49,766 nt of DNA, from positions 1 through 49,766 of the forward strand of contig NZ_AUDK01000031.1 of the NCBI RefSeq assembly GCF_000425425.1, in the 5' to 3' direction. Source of the stretch: Flavobacterium daejeonense DSM 17708 (lineage in GTDB: Bacteria; Bacteroidota; Bacteroidia; Flavobacteriales; Flavobacteriaceae). Of the stretch, positions 22,230-30,776 are shown piece by piece; the first letter of the stretch is position 1; the number at the start of each line of letters is the position of its first letter. Position numbers and translations under genes: made by a program. Below the pieces are notes generated by a model. The model was not told the origin of the DNA, did no database searches, and was given only the letters and a program-made list of their open reading frames with translations.

Positions 22230-24962
22230 ATGAAAGACGAAGAAGACGATAACATCATTCCAAACAACGAAGAAAATAATTCGGAAGAGAATCCTATTGA
22301 TGAAAATCAAGATGGAGAAGAGGCTGGTGAAATTATTGACGTAGAGGCTAAACATTTTGAAGGAGAGCATTTTTACGATAATGAAGAAGAAGATGCAAAT
22401 GATACCATTACCAAAGTTACCGGTATGTACAAAGACTGGTTTTTGGATTATGCTTCTTATGTAATTTTAGAGCGTGCGGTTCCTGCTATCGAGGACGGAT
22501 TCAAACCGGTTCAGCGTCGTATTATGCATTCGTTGAAAGAGTTGGATGATGGTCGTTATAATAAAGTGGCCAATGTTGTTGGACATACAATGCAGTATCA
22601 CCCGCACGGTGATGCTAGTATTGCCGATGCCATGGTGCAAATAGGTCAAAAAGATTTACTAATTGATTGTCAGGGAAACTGGGGAAATATTTTAACTGGT
22701 GACGGTGCAGCGGCTTCGCGTTATATTGAAGCCCGTTTGTCTAAGTTTGCTCTGGAAGTTTTGTATTCGCCAAAAATTACTGAATGGGGGATGTCTTATG
22801 ACGGTAGAAAAGCAGAACCGATTAATCTTCCGGTAAAATTTCCATTATTGTTAGCGCAGGGTGCCGAAGGGATTGCCGTAGGTCTTTCTACTAAGGTATT
22901 GCCTCATAATTTTAATGAGCTGATTGATGCTTCGATAAAAATTTTAAAGGGGAAACCATTTACCTTGTACCCTGATTTTATGACGGCAGGTATCGCTGAC
23001 GTATCCAATTATAATGATGGGATGCGTGGCGGGCGTGTACGTGTGCGTGCTAAAATTGCTCAAATTGACAAAAATACGCTGGCAATTACCCAAATTCCTT
23101 TTTCAACGAATACATCAACATTGATTGACAGTATATTGAAAGCCAATGATAAAGGCAAAATCAAAATCAAGAAAATCGAAGACAATACCGCCGCCGATGT
23201 TGAAATTTTAATTCACCTGTACCCGGGAGTTTCTCCTGATAAAACCATTGATGCACTGTTTGCTTTCACTGCTTGTGAAACTTCGGTAGCGCCTTTAGGC
23301 TGTGTTATTGAAGATAATAAGCCTTTGTTTATTGGAGTTTCGGCAATGTTGAAAATTTCGACTAACAGAACAGTCGATTTGCTTCGTCAGGAGTTGGAAA
23401 TTCAATTGGAAGAGTTAAAAAACAAATGGCATTTTGCTACCTTGGAAAAAATATTCATTCGCGAAGAAATGTATATTGATTTCAAATTATATAGTGACAG
23501 GGAATCACTTTATAAATACTTATACGATCGTTTTGAACCTTTCAAAAAATCCTTTATCAGAGAAATTAATGATGAGGATTTACAGCGATTGACTCAAATT
23601 CCAATGATTCGTATTACCCGTTTCGATTCGGATAAAGCGGACGATTTCATTTCGAAATTGGAAGACGAAATGAAAGAGGTGGAATACAATTTGGAACATA
23701 TTATTGATTTTGCAATTGCTTATTTTACCAAATTAAAAGAGAAATACGGTAAAGGCAGAGAACGTCAAACCGAATTACGCATTTTTGATGATATTGAAGC
23801 GACTAAAGTAGTATTACGAAATACCAAATTGTATGTGGACAGAGCAGAAGGCTTTGTGGGAACCAGTTTGAAAAAAGACGAGTATGTTACCGATTGTTCG
23901 GATATTGATGATGTGATTGTCTTTTTGCGTGACGGAAGTATGATGGTGACCAAAGTGGATGCCAAGACTTTCGTAGGGAAAGATATTATTCATGTAGCCG
24001 TTTTTGATAAGAGCGATAAACGCACCATTTACAATATGGTATATCGTGATGGAAAATCGGGGCCTTCTTACATTAAACGATTCAATGTTTCCGGAGTTAC
24101 CAGAGATAAAATGTATGATTTGACCAATGGAACTAAAGGTTCTATGGTGTTGTATTTTACCTGTAATCCTAATGGAGAAGCGGAGGTAATTACGATTCTT
24201 TTGCGTCAAATAAGCAGTATTAAGAAGTTAAAATTCGACCTGGATTTTGCCAAACTGGCGATAAAAGGACGTGCTTCCAAAGGGAATTTGGTAACCAAAC
24301 ATCCGATTAAGAAAATCGATATAAAGGAAAAAGGAATTTCGACTTTATTGCCAAGAAAAATTTGGTACGATGATACGGTGCAACGTTTAAATGTGGACGC
24401 CAGAGGAGAACTTTTAGGTGAATTCCGTCCGAGTGATAAAATTTTGATAATTCAGCAATCCGGGAAATTGAAAGTCATTATTCCGGAATTAACGACTCAT
24501 TTTGAGGAAGATATGATAGTGCTGGAAAAATGGATTCCTAAAAAGCCAATTTCGGCAATTTATTATGATGGTGAAAAAGAACGTTATTATTTAAAACGTT
24601 TCTTGGTTGAAAATGAAGCTAAAGAAGATATTTTTATTACAGAACATCCAAATTCGCAATTGGAATTGGTTTCTACTGATTATCGTCCGGTTGTAGAATT
24701 GGTATTTCCTAAAATAAAAGGAGTCCAAAAAGAAAGTGTGACAATTGATGTAGAGAATTTTATTGCTGTGAAAGGATTTAAAGCGCTTGGGAATCAATTG
24801 ACAATGGATAAACTAAAACAGGTTAATGCTTTAGAATCCCTTCCTTATGAAGTCCCTGAAGAAGTAGTAGCCGAAGAAATGGAAGTAAAAGGCGAATTGA
24901 ATGCCGATGATACTTCAATACAAATGGAAGACGATGGACAAATAGGTCTGGTTTTAGAATAA
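22230..24962 (+). CDS. parC: DNA topoisomerase IV subunit A
   Basis: The DNA-cleaving subunit of topoisomerase IV, 910 residues. After an unusually acidic N-terminal extension (about residues 1-62, rich in Glu, Asp and Asn) comes the breakage-reunion domain with YASYVILERAVPAIEDGFKPVQRRIM, HPHGDAS and the catalytic Tyr165 in AASRYIEARLS. The C-terminal half has the beta-propeller-like region typical of the Bacteroidota ParC/GyrA-like group. Start choice: the ATG at 22230 is used, but the acidic tail is poorly conserved in such proteins, and the Met at residue 66 begins the core. A strong terminator follows. Confidence 0.94.
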   Translation: MKDEEDDNIIPNNEENNSEENPIDENQDGEEAGEIIDVEAKHFEGEHFYDNEEEDANDTITKVTGMYKDWFLDYASYVILERAVPAIEDGFKPVQRRIMHSLKELDDGRYNKVANVVGHTMQYHPHGDASIADAMVQIGQKDLLIDCQGNWGNILTGDGAAASRYIEARLSKFALEVLYSPKITEWGMSYDGRKAEPINLPVKFPLLLAQGAEGIAVGLSTKVLPHNFNELIDASIKILKGKPFTLYPDFMTAGIADVSNYNDGMRGGRVRVRAKIAQIDKNTLAITQIPFSTNTSTLIDSILKANDKGKIKIKKIEDNTAADVEILIHLYPGVSPDKTIDALFAFTACETSVAPLGCVIEDNKPLFIGVSAMLKISTNRTVDLLRQELEIQLEELKNKWHFATLEKIFIREEMYIDFKLYSDRESLYKYLYDRFEPFKKSFIREINDEDLQRLTQIPMIRITRFDSDKADDFISKLEDEMKEVEYNLEHIIDFAIAYFTKLKEKYGKGRERQTELRIFDDIEATKVVLRNTKLYVDRAEGFVGTSLKKDEYVTDCSDIDDVIVFLRDGSMMVTKVDAKTFVGKDIIHVAVFDKSDKRTIYNMVYRDGKSGPSYIKRFNVSGVTRDKMYDLTNGTKGSMVLYFTCNPNGEAEVITILLRQISSIKKLKFDLDFAKLAIKGRASKGNLVTKHPIKKIDIKEKGISTLLPRKIWYDDTVQRLNVDARGELLGEFRPSDKILIIQQSGKLKVIIPELTTHFEEDMIVLEKWIPKKPISAIYYDGEKERYYLKRFLVENEAKEDIFITEHPNSQLELVSTDYRPVVELVFPKIKGVQKESVTIDVENFIAVKGFKALGNQLTMDKLKQVNALESLPYEVPEEVVAEEMEVKGELNADDTSIQMEDDGQIGLVLE

Positions 24963-24967
24963 AAAAG

Positions 24968-24993
24968 ATAAAAGCTCCGTTTAGGAGCTTTTA
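24968..24993. terminator. Bidirectional terminator between parC and the exonuclease gene
   Basis: AAAAGCTCC / GGAGCTTTT, a 9-bp stem with a GTTTA loop, with A- and T-runs on the sides, between two convergent genes. Confidence 0.9.
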
Positions 24994-24995
24994 TT

Positions 24996-25652
24996 TTATC
25001 TGAAAAGATGGTACAACATCATTTTTTCATGTTTGCCTTTTAATTTTTTCAGGATTTTTAAAAAAGCAATCGCTGTAATATAGGCATCTCCCACCGCAGT
25101 GTGTCGGTCTTTTTTTGAAATATCAAATTTGTCGGCCAAATCGTCCAGCGTGTAATGGTCTTTGTGTTGGAGTAAATTGGATTTAATTAAAGTTCTTTTG
25201 TACAAAACTGCGGTGTCCAAACATTTGTTAGTGAGCTTAGGCAGTCCGTTTCTTTCCAAAGCATTATTAATCATGGTGACATCAAATTTAGTGTGATGCG
25301 CTACAATGACCGAATCGCCTAAATAATCGATAAATAATTGTAATACTTCGATTTCAGATTTGTGATCCAAAACATCACTTCTGATAATGCCATGAATTTG
25401 AACACTGGATTTATCAAAATGTTCCTGATCGATATAATGTTCGAAAACATTTTGTAAATCGATAACTCCGTTTTCCAAAACGATGGCGCCAATACAAAGA
25501 ATCCGGTCATCAGTATAATTAAAACCGGTTGTTTCGGTGTCTAAAATAACAAAACGGGTCGATTCGATGCTACAGTTTAAACGTTCATCAATAGGAACTT
25601 CCAGAATTCCCAGAATTTGTAACGACTGGATAAATTTTTCTTTCAGACTCAT
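24996..25652 (-). CDS. DnaQ-like 3'-5' exonuclease
   Basis: A 218-residue DEDDh exonuclease. Exo I is FVILDTETTGFN (Asp38, Glu40), Exo II is VAHHTKFDVTMINNAL (Asp in KFD), and Exo III is KDRHTAVGDAYITA with His and Asp. It resembles the PolC-type epsilon-like domain and could act in proofreading, RNA or cyclic-nucleotide trimming. It overlaps the start of the upstream cNMP/CBS/DUF294 gene by one base (TA/ATG arrangement), so the pair is a translationally coupled operon, a common arrangement in Bacteroidota. A 20-residue N-terminal extension precedes the domain. Confidence 0.9.
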   Translation of the reverse strand: MSLKEKFIQSLQILGILEVPIDERLNCSIESTRFVILDTETTGFNYTDDRILCIGAIVLENGVIDLQNVFEHYIDQEHFDKSSVQIHGIIRSDVLDHKSEIEVLQLFIDYLGDSVIVAHHTKFDVTMINNALERNGLPKLTNKCLDTAVLYKRTLIKSNLLQHKDHYTLDDLADKFDISKKDRHTAVGDAYITAIAFLKILKKLKGKHEKMMLYHLFR

Positions 25653-27589
25653 TATATGTTGATTTTTCCAGGATTAAAGCGCATCGAAATCACTTCCTGT
25701 AATTCTTTAATGGTTTTAAAAGTAGCTTTGAGTTTTACTTTTTCTAATTTAGTCAAAGCTTCTAATTCTATAAATTGTCCCGAATCGTGATGTAAAAGTC
25801 CTTGTTTGGTTCGGAATTTAAGCAAGGCTTTGTACGAATAAGCGCAAGACAGATACAATTCTTTATTTTGTGGCTCCAGTTCGGCTAGTTTTTCAAATCG
25901 TTCCGGAGTGTTGCTGATTCCTTTTATACGATGAGATAAAATTAAAACGCGGGCGGCATCGGCAAGAGGCATCAATGCGCGTCTTTTAACATCAAAGAAA
26001 TCTTTGTGTGCGCCATCCTGTTCTACCAGAAATTGCCTGAAGAATCCCGTTGGTGACGGACTTTGCAAAGCACCACTTACTAAATGTACGTAAAAAATAG
26101 GATTGGATTCGATATCTCCAAAAATATAATCAGCGAGTTCGTTAGCTAATTCCTGATCTCCGTAGGACAGGCTGTAATCAAAGAAAATGAAAGAAAGTAA
26201 CACTTCGTCTTTTCCGGGTTTGCTAATCCAGTCGTGAACGGTTTGTTTCCATTGGTTCAAACTCAGGCACCATTTAGGATTGGAGGCCATCATTTCGGCA
26301 GGACAATATTCGTAACCAATTTCAAAAAGTCCTTTGTTAACAATGGCGGCTAATTCTAAAAAGTATTTTCGGGTTTTTTCCTCTTTTTCTTCCGGAACAT
26401 CTTCATAAATCAGCGCGTTATCCTGATCGGTATGTAATAATTGTTCACTGCGCCCCTGACTCCCTAAAGCCAGCCACGAAAACCGAACCGGAGGTGGCGT
26501 ACTCATTTTGGCTAATGAGAGTTCGATAACCCTTTGAATACAGGCGTCATTGAGTTCGGTAATTATTTTAGAGGTTAGTGTGATAGGAATATTTTGGTTT
26601 AGATAACCTTGTAAAAGCTGCATTATTTTGGCACGAATAGGCTTAATTGCTTTTACTTTTTTTACCCTTTTTAAAGCTTTAATCAATACCGCCGGATTAT
26701 TTCCGAGAGCGACCATAACGTCATGTTTGGATAAGATTCCAACAGCTTTTGTATTGGCTGTTCCGTCTTTCGTAAGACATAAATGACTGATGTTACTTTT
26801 CATCATAGCCATTTGTGCCTGTGTGATGGTCATTTTTTTTGAATAGGTAATTACGGGCGAATTCATAATGACATCGGCTGTGGTGTTGATGGAATAATCT
26901 CCTGTTACGATTTTGTTTCTTAAATCTTTATCGGTAATAATTCCTATGGGCAGCATGTCTTCCACAACCAGCATGGCTCCCACATTTTTCTTAGTCATTA
27001 TTTTGGCTATTTCTTTGGCGGTAGCCGCACGGGAACAGGTGATGATTTTTTTCGAATATTTTATCGGTTGTAAATCGAGTATTTTGTTGTCGTTATCGAT
27101 TATTTCATCGGCGTTGTTTTCATCATCAAATGTGTTGCCATACAATTTACCACTATGACTTTTGGAGTACGGATTATGGGTGTTAGAGGCAAAACTGTCG
27201 ATGACAAAATTTCCAACATTGGCATTTTTAATGGCATAAGGTTTAAAAATAGTAATTGGAATGGCATACAAAATACTTTCTTCATGAGCCGTGGCTTCCA
27301 TTTTGTAATTTTCGAGAGCAATTAACGGACGGAGACCAAAAATATCTCCTTCGTCACACATGTCCAGAATATTGTTTTTAGACTTTTTACGTAATTCAAT
27401 GGCGCCTTTGTGAACCACATAAAAGGAATCGTGCGTTTCTTCGTTTTCTTCAAAAATAACGGCTCCTTTTTCTTTATAAATAATGGAAACTTTCTCGGCT
27501 AGTATTTCGATTTCTGCCTGTTCCAGAAAGTTAAAAGGTGGAAAGTTTTTTAAAAAATCGGCTACCCTTTGCGAAATGGTATTTTTCAT
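25652..27589 (-). CDS. cNMP-binding, CBS and DUF294 nucleotidyltransferase-like protein
   Basis: A 645-residue predicted signalling protein (COG2905 type). Parts: an N-terminal cyclic-nucleotide-binding-like domain (about 15-130), a tandem CBS pair (about 175-300; ITCSRAATAKEIAKIMTKKNVGAML and the second half VITYSKKMTITQAQMAM), a DUF294 nucleotidyltransferase-like domain with LALGSQGRSEQLLHTDQDNALIYED (about 375-400; the GSxxRxE and DxD pattern of NTases), and a C-terminal helical DUF294_C region. It is coupled to the DnaQ-like exonuclease. Ligands are unknown; cyclic nucleotides and adenine nucleotides are the usual candidates. Confidence 0.9.
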   Translation of the reverse strand: MKNTISQRVADFLKNFPPFNFLEQAEIEILAEKVSIIYKEKGAVIFEENEETHDSFYVVHKGAIELRKKSKNNILDMCDEGDIFGLRPLIALENYKMEATAHEESILYAIPITIFKPYAIKNANVGNFVIDSFASNTHNPYSKSHSGKLYGNTFDDENNADEIIDNDNKILDLQPIKYSKKIITCSRAATAKEIAKIMTKKNVGAMLVVEDMLPIGIITDKDLRNKIVTGDYSINTTADVIMNSPVITYSKKMTITQAQMAMMKSNISHLCLTKDGTANTKAVGILSKHDVMVALGNNPAVLIKALKRVKKVKAIKPIRAKIMQLLQGYLNQNIPITLTSKIITELNDACIQRVIELSLAKMSTPPPVRFSWLALGSQGRSEQLLHTDQDNALIYEDVPEEKEEKTRKYFLELAAIVNKGLFEIGYEYCPAEMMASNPKWCLSLNQWKQTVHDWISKPGKDEVLLSFIFFDYSLSYGDQELANELADYIFGDIESNPIFYVHLVSGALQSPSPTGFFRQFLVEQDGAHKDFFDVKRRALMPLADAARVLILSHRIKGISNTPERFEKLAELEPQNKELYLSCAYSYKALLKFRTKQGLLHHDSGQFIELEALTKLEKVKLKATFKTIKELQEVISMRFNPGKINI

Positions 27590-27694
27590 TAAAAAAATAG
27601 TTTAGACTGTTTTTAGTTGAGAATTTAAGCTTTAGAGATATATTGTCATTTCAGCTTATCCTTTGCTAATTTATTAATTTTATTTTTCTATTAA

Positions 27695-27725
27695 ACAAAA
27701 AAGCTCCCGTTAAGGAGCTTATTTG
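27695..27725 (-). terminator. Terminator of the terC gene
   Basis: AAGCTCC / GGAGCTT stem with CGTTA loop and A/T-rich ends, 20 bases past the TerC stop codon on the minus strand. Its core resembles the parC terminator at 24968-24993. Confidence 0.8.
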
Positions 27726-27744
27726 TTGATTTTGTATCGAGATT

Positions 27745-28515
27745 TTATTTCTTTTTCGAAACTTTCATATTCAATACTTCCACCATTAGCGAAAATGATA
27801 TGGCAAAATACAAATAACCTTTAGGAATAGGGGTTACGTGGCTGCCAAAAATCAGAGCATTTGATAAATGTGCACTTTCGGTCAATAACATCAAACCAAT
27901 TAAAATTAAGAACGACAATCCTAAAATTTGGATAGAAGGATGTTTGTTGACAAAAGTCCCCACAGGAACGGCAAATTGCATCATGATTAAAACCGAAATA
28001 ATCACCGCTGTTATCATAATGTATAAAGCGCCGGCAACACCGTTAGTCATTCCTACGGCAGTCAAAATACTGTCAAAAGAAAAGACTAAATCAATCAGGA
28101 TAATTTGAATAATAACGCTGCCAAAGGATTTTGCCGCCGATTTTTTAATCTCTTTTTCTTCTTCTCCTTTGTGATCTACTTTTTCACGGATTTCGTTGGT
28201 ACTTTTGTAAATAAGGAACAAACCTCCTAATAAAAGAATGATACTTTGTCCGGAAATTTCGGCGTGTATCCAACTAAAATCAAGCGTGACCCAAGGTTCT
28301 TTCATGGCGATCAAAATTGTAATTCCAAAAAGGAGAACGATACGCATGAACATCGCCAGAAACATTCCGATTTTGGTTGCTTTTTTACGGCTTTCTTCGG
28401 GTAATTTTCCTGTAGCAATAGATATAAAAATAATGTTGTCAATTCCCAGAACAATTTCCAGAAAAGTTAGAGTTAATAAAGCAATCCAGGCATCGGGATT
28501 TAAAAATACTTCCAT
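27745..28515 (-). CDS. TerC family integral membrane protein
   Basis: A 256-residue inner-membrane protein with about seven membrane helices. The TerC signature LTFLEIVLGIDNIIFISI is at about residues 17-34, and the second acidic motif DLVFSFDSILTAVGM at about 141-155. The family has been linked to tellurite resistance and to manganese/calcium export (MntX/Alx-type relatives). It is short, without CBS or transporter-associated domains. A heptameric repeat array lies immediately upstream of its ATG. Confidence 0.92.
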   Translation of the reverse strand: MEVFLNPDAWIALLTLTFLEIVLGIDNIIFISIATGKLPEESRKKATKIGMFLAMFMRIVLLFGITILIAMKEPWVTLDFSWIHAEISGQSIILLLGGLFLIYKSTNEIREKVDHKGEEEKEIKKSAAKSFGSVIIQIILIDLVFSFDSILTAVGMTNGVAGALYIMITAVIISVLIMMQFAVPVGTFVNKHPSIQILGLSFLILIGLMLLTESAHLSNALIFGSHVTPIPKGYLYFAISFSLMVEVLNMKVSKKK

Positions 28516-28523
28516 TTTGTGTG

Positions 28524-28558
28524 ATGAGTTATGAGTTATGGGTTATGAGTTATGAGTA
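28524..28558. repeat. Array of five 7-bp units upstream of terC
   Basis: ATGAGTT, ATGAGTT, ATGGGTT, ATGAGTT, ATGAGTA lie head to tail, beginning eight bases upstream of the terC start codon and so inside its 5' untranslated region. Such heptamers can change copy number by slippage. A degenerate 7-bp array also lies at 29783-29838. Confidence 0.75.
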
Positions 28559-28604
28559 GCAGGAGTCATTAAAAATAAAATCCTAAAAATCTGAGGAATT
28601 AAAT

Positions 28605-28979
28605 TTAATCTGAAATTTTGGTTACAGTTCCTCTTTGTTTTTGGTCAGAACCTACTAAACCAAATTCAAAGGTATAAGTGTTTCCTGAAGTGGTCAAGAT
28701 TTTCATCCCAATGGCTTTTTCTTCAGCCATGTTTTTAGGATGGATTTTTTTCAAAATATATTCGCAGTCATTTACCCAACGAATCGAAGCCGTATCGGTT
28801 TTTCCTTCAAATGTTTCGATTTCGATGCTGTCATTGCGTTCAAAAAGCGTTACTTTTTTTACTCCGTTAACTTCGTGTTCAAAACGGAATTTCCCGGTTT
28901 TGAAATCTTTGCAATTGTGTTCCGCCTGATAGCAGGAAACGAAAGCTAAGAATAAAGGAAGAATGATAAGTTTTTTCAT
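28605..28979 (-). CDS. Small lipoprotein, unknown function
   Basis: A 124-residue lipoprotein with lipobox FVSC at residues 13-16 (signal MKKLIILPLFLAFVSC). The mature part is beta-rich with TGKFRFEHEVNG and a single further Cys. Homologues in flavobacteria are often listed as DNA topoisomerase IV; this protein has no topoisomerase motif, so that label is probably a propagated error. It is followed by the 7-bp array and terC, and preceded by the pentapeptide protein gene three bases away, so the three minus-strand small genes likely share one transcript. Confidence 0.8.
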   Translation of the reverse strand: MKKLIILPLFLAFVSCYQAEHNCKDFKTGKFRFEHEVNGVKKVTLFERNDSIEIETFEGKTDTASIRWVNDCEYILKKIHPKNMAEEKAIGMKILTTSGNTYTFEFGLVGSDQKQRGTVTKISD

Positions 28980-28981
28980 TT

Positions 28982-29554
28982 TTATTGAATTTTAATATCG
29001 TATTTGTCTAAAAGTCCCGGAATTCCCTGCATCGAAAATTTAGCTTTTCGCATCGGGTTGAATTCGGGGTCAATTTTATAATTGTAGGCTGTCAGGAAGT
29101 TCGCTTCTTTTAGTTCAGTATCATTAAAAATAGCATTTTCCAGATTGCAATTGTCGAAAACCGAATTAGAAAGGTTGGTTTCAATGAAGCTTACTTCTTT
29201 CATCGAACAGGAAAGAAACCTTGTTTTAGGCATTTTTTTATTTGAAAAAGAAGCAAAATCTAAAATACAATCAGAAAAACTTACTGCAAACATAAAATCG
29301 GCACAATGGTTAAATTGAATTCCGAGTAATTTGCAATTGGAGAAATGCACTGTTTTTAAACTCGTACCATTCAATGTTATCATCGAAAGATTGCAATTGA
29401 TGAACTCGCAATCCATAAAAGTATTATTGGAAAAATCACTGTTAGAGAAATCACAGTTTTTAAAAACGCAGTCTTCAAATTCGCGATGACACACTTTTTT
29501 ATTAATGAAAACAACTTTGTCAAAAGTTTTTTGGATGTGAATGAGTTCTTCCAT
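28982..29554 (-). CDS. Pentapeptide-repeat protein
   Basis: A 190-residue protein with many tandem A(N/D)LxX-type five-residue units (for example FKNCDFSNSDFSNNTFMDCEF, NCNLSMITLNG, FIETNLSNSVFDNCNLENAIF). These fold as a right-handed quadrilateral beta-helix. Some relatives (Qnr, MfpA) mimic DNA and shield gyrase, but most have no known function, and topoisomerase contact here would only be a guess. Its end is three bases from the lipoprotein gene and its start overlaps the end of the DUF6095-like gene by one base. Confidence 0.88.
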   Translation of the reverse strand: MEELIHIQKTFDKVVFINKKVCHREFEDCVFKNCDFSNSDFSNNTFMDCEFINCNLSMITLNGTSLKTVHFSNCKLLGIQFNHCADFMFAVSFSDCILDFASFSNKKMPKTRFLSCSMKEVSFIETNLSNSVFDNCNLENAIFNDTELKEANFLTAYNYKIDPEFNPMRKAKFSMQGIPGLLDKYDIKIQ

Positions 29555-29775
29555 TAATCGTTAAATAAAGCTTTCATGATAAATTGCAGTCCTCTAAAAG
29601 CCAAAATAACAGCCGCAATACAAAATGAGATTCCGAATCCCAAAACCAGGTAATGCCATACGTTTTGCTGGTTCATAAAAGCATTATGGATGAATGAAGG
29701 ACCCATGAAAAGTAAAGGCAAAGCACCTGCTAAGTATTTGACGCCTTTGGACAATAATTCTTTGTTTGTAGCCAT
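29554..29775 (-). CDS. Small membrane protein, DUF6095-like
   Basis: A 73-residue protein with two membrane segments (about 12-28 and 42-62) and basic/polar ends. The order GVKYLAGALPLLFMGPSFIHNAFMNQ and LVLGFGISFCIAAVILAFRGLQ matches a small flavobacterial family I associate with DUF6095; the name was not checked. Its stop overlaps the pentapeptide gene's start by one base. Confidence 0.7.
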   Translation of the reverse strand: MATNKELLSKGVKYLAGALPLLFMGPSFIHNAFMNQQNVWHYLVLGFGISFCIAAVILAFRGLQFIMKALFND

Positions 29776-29782
29776 TTGAAAA

Positions 29783-29838
29783 AGTTAGGAGTTAGAAGTA
29801 GGGAGTGACACATAACGCATAACGTTCAACTCACAACT
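29783..29838. repeat. Degenerate 7-bp periodic array between murQ and DUF6095
   Basis: AGTTAGG, AGTTAGA, AGTAGGG, AGTGACA, CATAACG, CATAACG, TTCAACT, CACAACT: eight consecutive 7-bp words sharing AGTTA/CATAAC patterns. The array begins just upstream of the DUF6095 start and overlaps the last codons of murQ. Confidence 0.55.
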
Positions 29839-30649
29839 TAGAGTTAAAAAAATCAACTGCTTTGCGCACGCTGCCGTGTTCTTTTAATAATTGAGCGGCT
29901 TCCTCGTAGCTTACGGGAATTTCGCCCATAATCATTTTAGTTCCGCGGTCAACGAGTTTGATGTTGCTCAATTGCATATCGACCATTTTGTTACCTTTTA
30001 CTTTCCCAAGCTGAATCATCGTGGCAGTCGAAATCATGTTTAAAACCAGTTTTTGAGCGGTTCCGGCTTTCATTCTCGAACTTCCCGTCACAAACTCAGG
30101 ACCAACAATAACTTCAATAGGGAATTGTGCGGTTTGCGAAAGCGGACTTCCGGCATTGCAGGAAATACTTCCGGTTATGATATTGTTTTTATTACAGGCT
30201 TCTAACCCGCCAATAACATAAGGTGTTGTTCCTGATGCAGCTATTCCAATCACTACATCATTCTCATTAATATTGAATTCCTGCAAATCAATCCAGGCTT
30301 GCGTTGCATTGTCTTCGGCATTTTCCACTGCTTTACGGATGGCTTTATCACCACCGGCAATGATTCCCACCACCAAATCCAAAGGAACTCCAAAAGTAGG
30401 AGGACATTCGGAAGCATCCACCACACCTAAACGTCCTGAAGTTCCGGCGCCAATGTAAAATAAACGCCCGCCCAGTTTCATTTTAGCAACAATTTGTGTC
30501 ACTAAAGTTTCTATTTGAGGTAATGCTTTTTCAACAGCAAGCGGCACGGTTTTATCTTCGTTATTGATATTGGTCAATAATTCGGTAACAGACATTTTTT
30601 CTAAATGTTCGTATTTAGAGGATTGCTCGGTGGTTTTTATGAAGGTCAT
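29831..30649 (-). CDS. murQ: N-acetylmuramic acid 6-phosphate etherase
   Basis: Cleaves the lactyl ether of MurNAc-6-phosphate to give GlcNAc-6-phosphate and D-lactate during cell-wall recycling. It is a SIS-fold enzyme: phosphosugar-binding IGAGTSGRLG (about 67-75), catalytic Glu81 in ASECPPTFG, and Glu112; the 31-residue distance between them equals that of E. coli Glu83 and Glu114. GSSRMKAGTAQKL follows. At 272 residues it is slightly shorter than E. coli MurQ (298). Its first 84 bases are duplicated at 31651-31734 on the far side of a two-gene cassette. A TACCTTTG at 30678-30685 is a possible -7 box. Confidence 0.95.
   Translation of the reverse strand: MTFIKTTEQSSKYEHLEKMSVTELLTNINNEDKTVPLAVEKALPQIETLVTQIVAKMKLGGRLFYIGAGTSGRLGVVDASECPPTFGVPLDLVVGIIAGGDKAIRKAVENAEDNATQAWIDLQEFNINENDVVIGIAASGTTPYVIGGLEACNKNNIITGSISCNAGSPLSQTAQFPIEVIVGPEFVTGSSRMKAGTAQKLVLNMISTATMIQLGKVKGNKMVDMQLSNIKLVDRGTKMIMGEIPVSYEEAAQLLKEHGSVRKAVDFFNSKL
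30566..30649 (-). repeat. Direct repeat copy 1: 5' end of murQ
   Basis: 84 bases covering the first 28 codons of murQ. The second copy is at 31651-31734; 81 of 84 bases agree and the 60 bases nearest the start codon are identical. The copies are 1085 bp apart and bracket the antitoxin/ADP-ribosyltransferase pair. Confidence 0.95.
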
Positions 30650-30661
30650 TTTTTTGAGTTT

Positions 30662-30693
30662 CTGAGTTGCAAAGTTTCAAAGGTACTAAGTTT
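30662..30693. repeat. 8-bp periodic array upstream of murQ
   Basis: CTGAGTTG, CAAAGTTT, CAAAGGTA, CTAAGTTT: four units of the form CnnAGnnn starting at 30662, 30670, 30678 and 30686. On the minus strand the third unit reads TACCTTTG, a match to the -7 promoter consensus, so part of the array may be the murQ promoter. Confidence 0.6.
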
Positions 30694-30776
30694 TTAGGAA
30701 GAATAGTAGGGAGATTTTGGGATGTTTTTTTGGAGGGAATGCAGGTTGTCCAACAGTTAGCTTTGTTCTATTTAGG

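Noticed and set aside
23814..24209. 131-codon minus-strand frame inside parC
   Set aside because: Shadow frame with no motifs; parC is continuous across it.
28524..28558. Short tandem repeats as a CRISPR array
   Set aside because: Units are 7 bp without spacers; there are no Cas genes.
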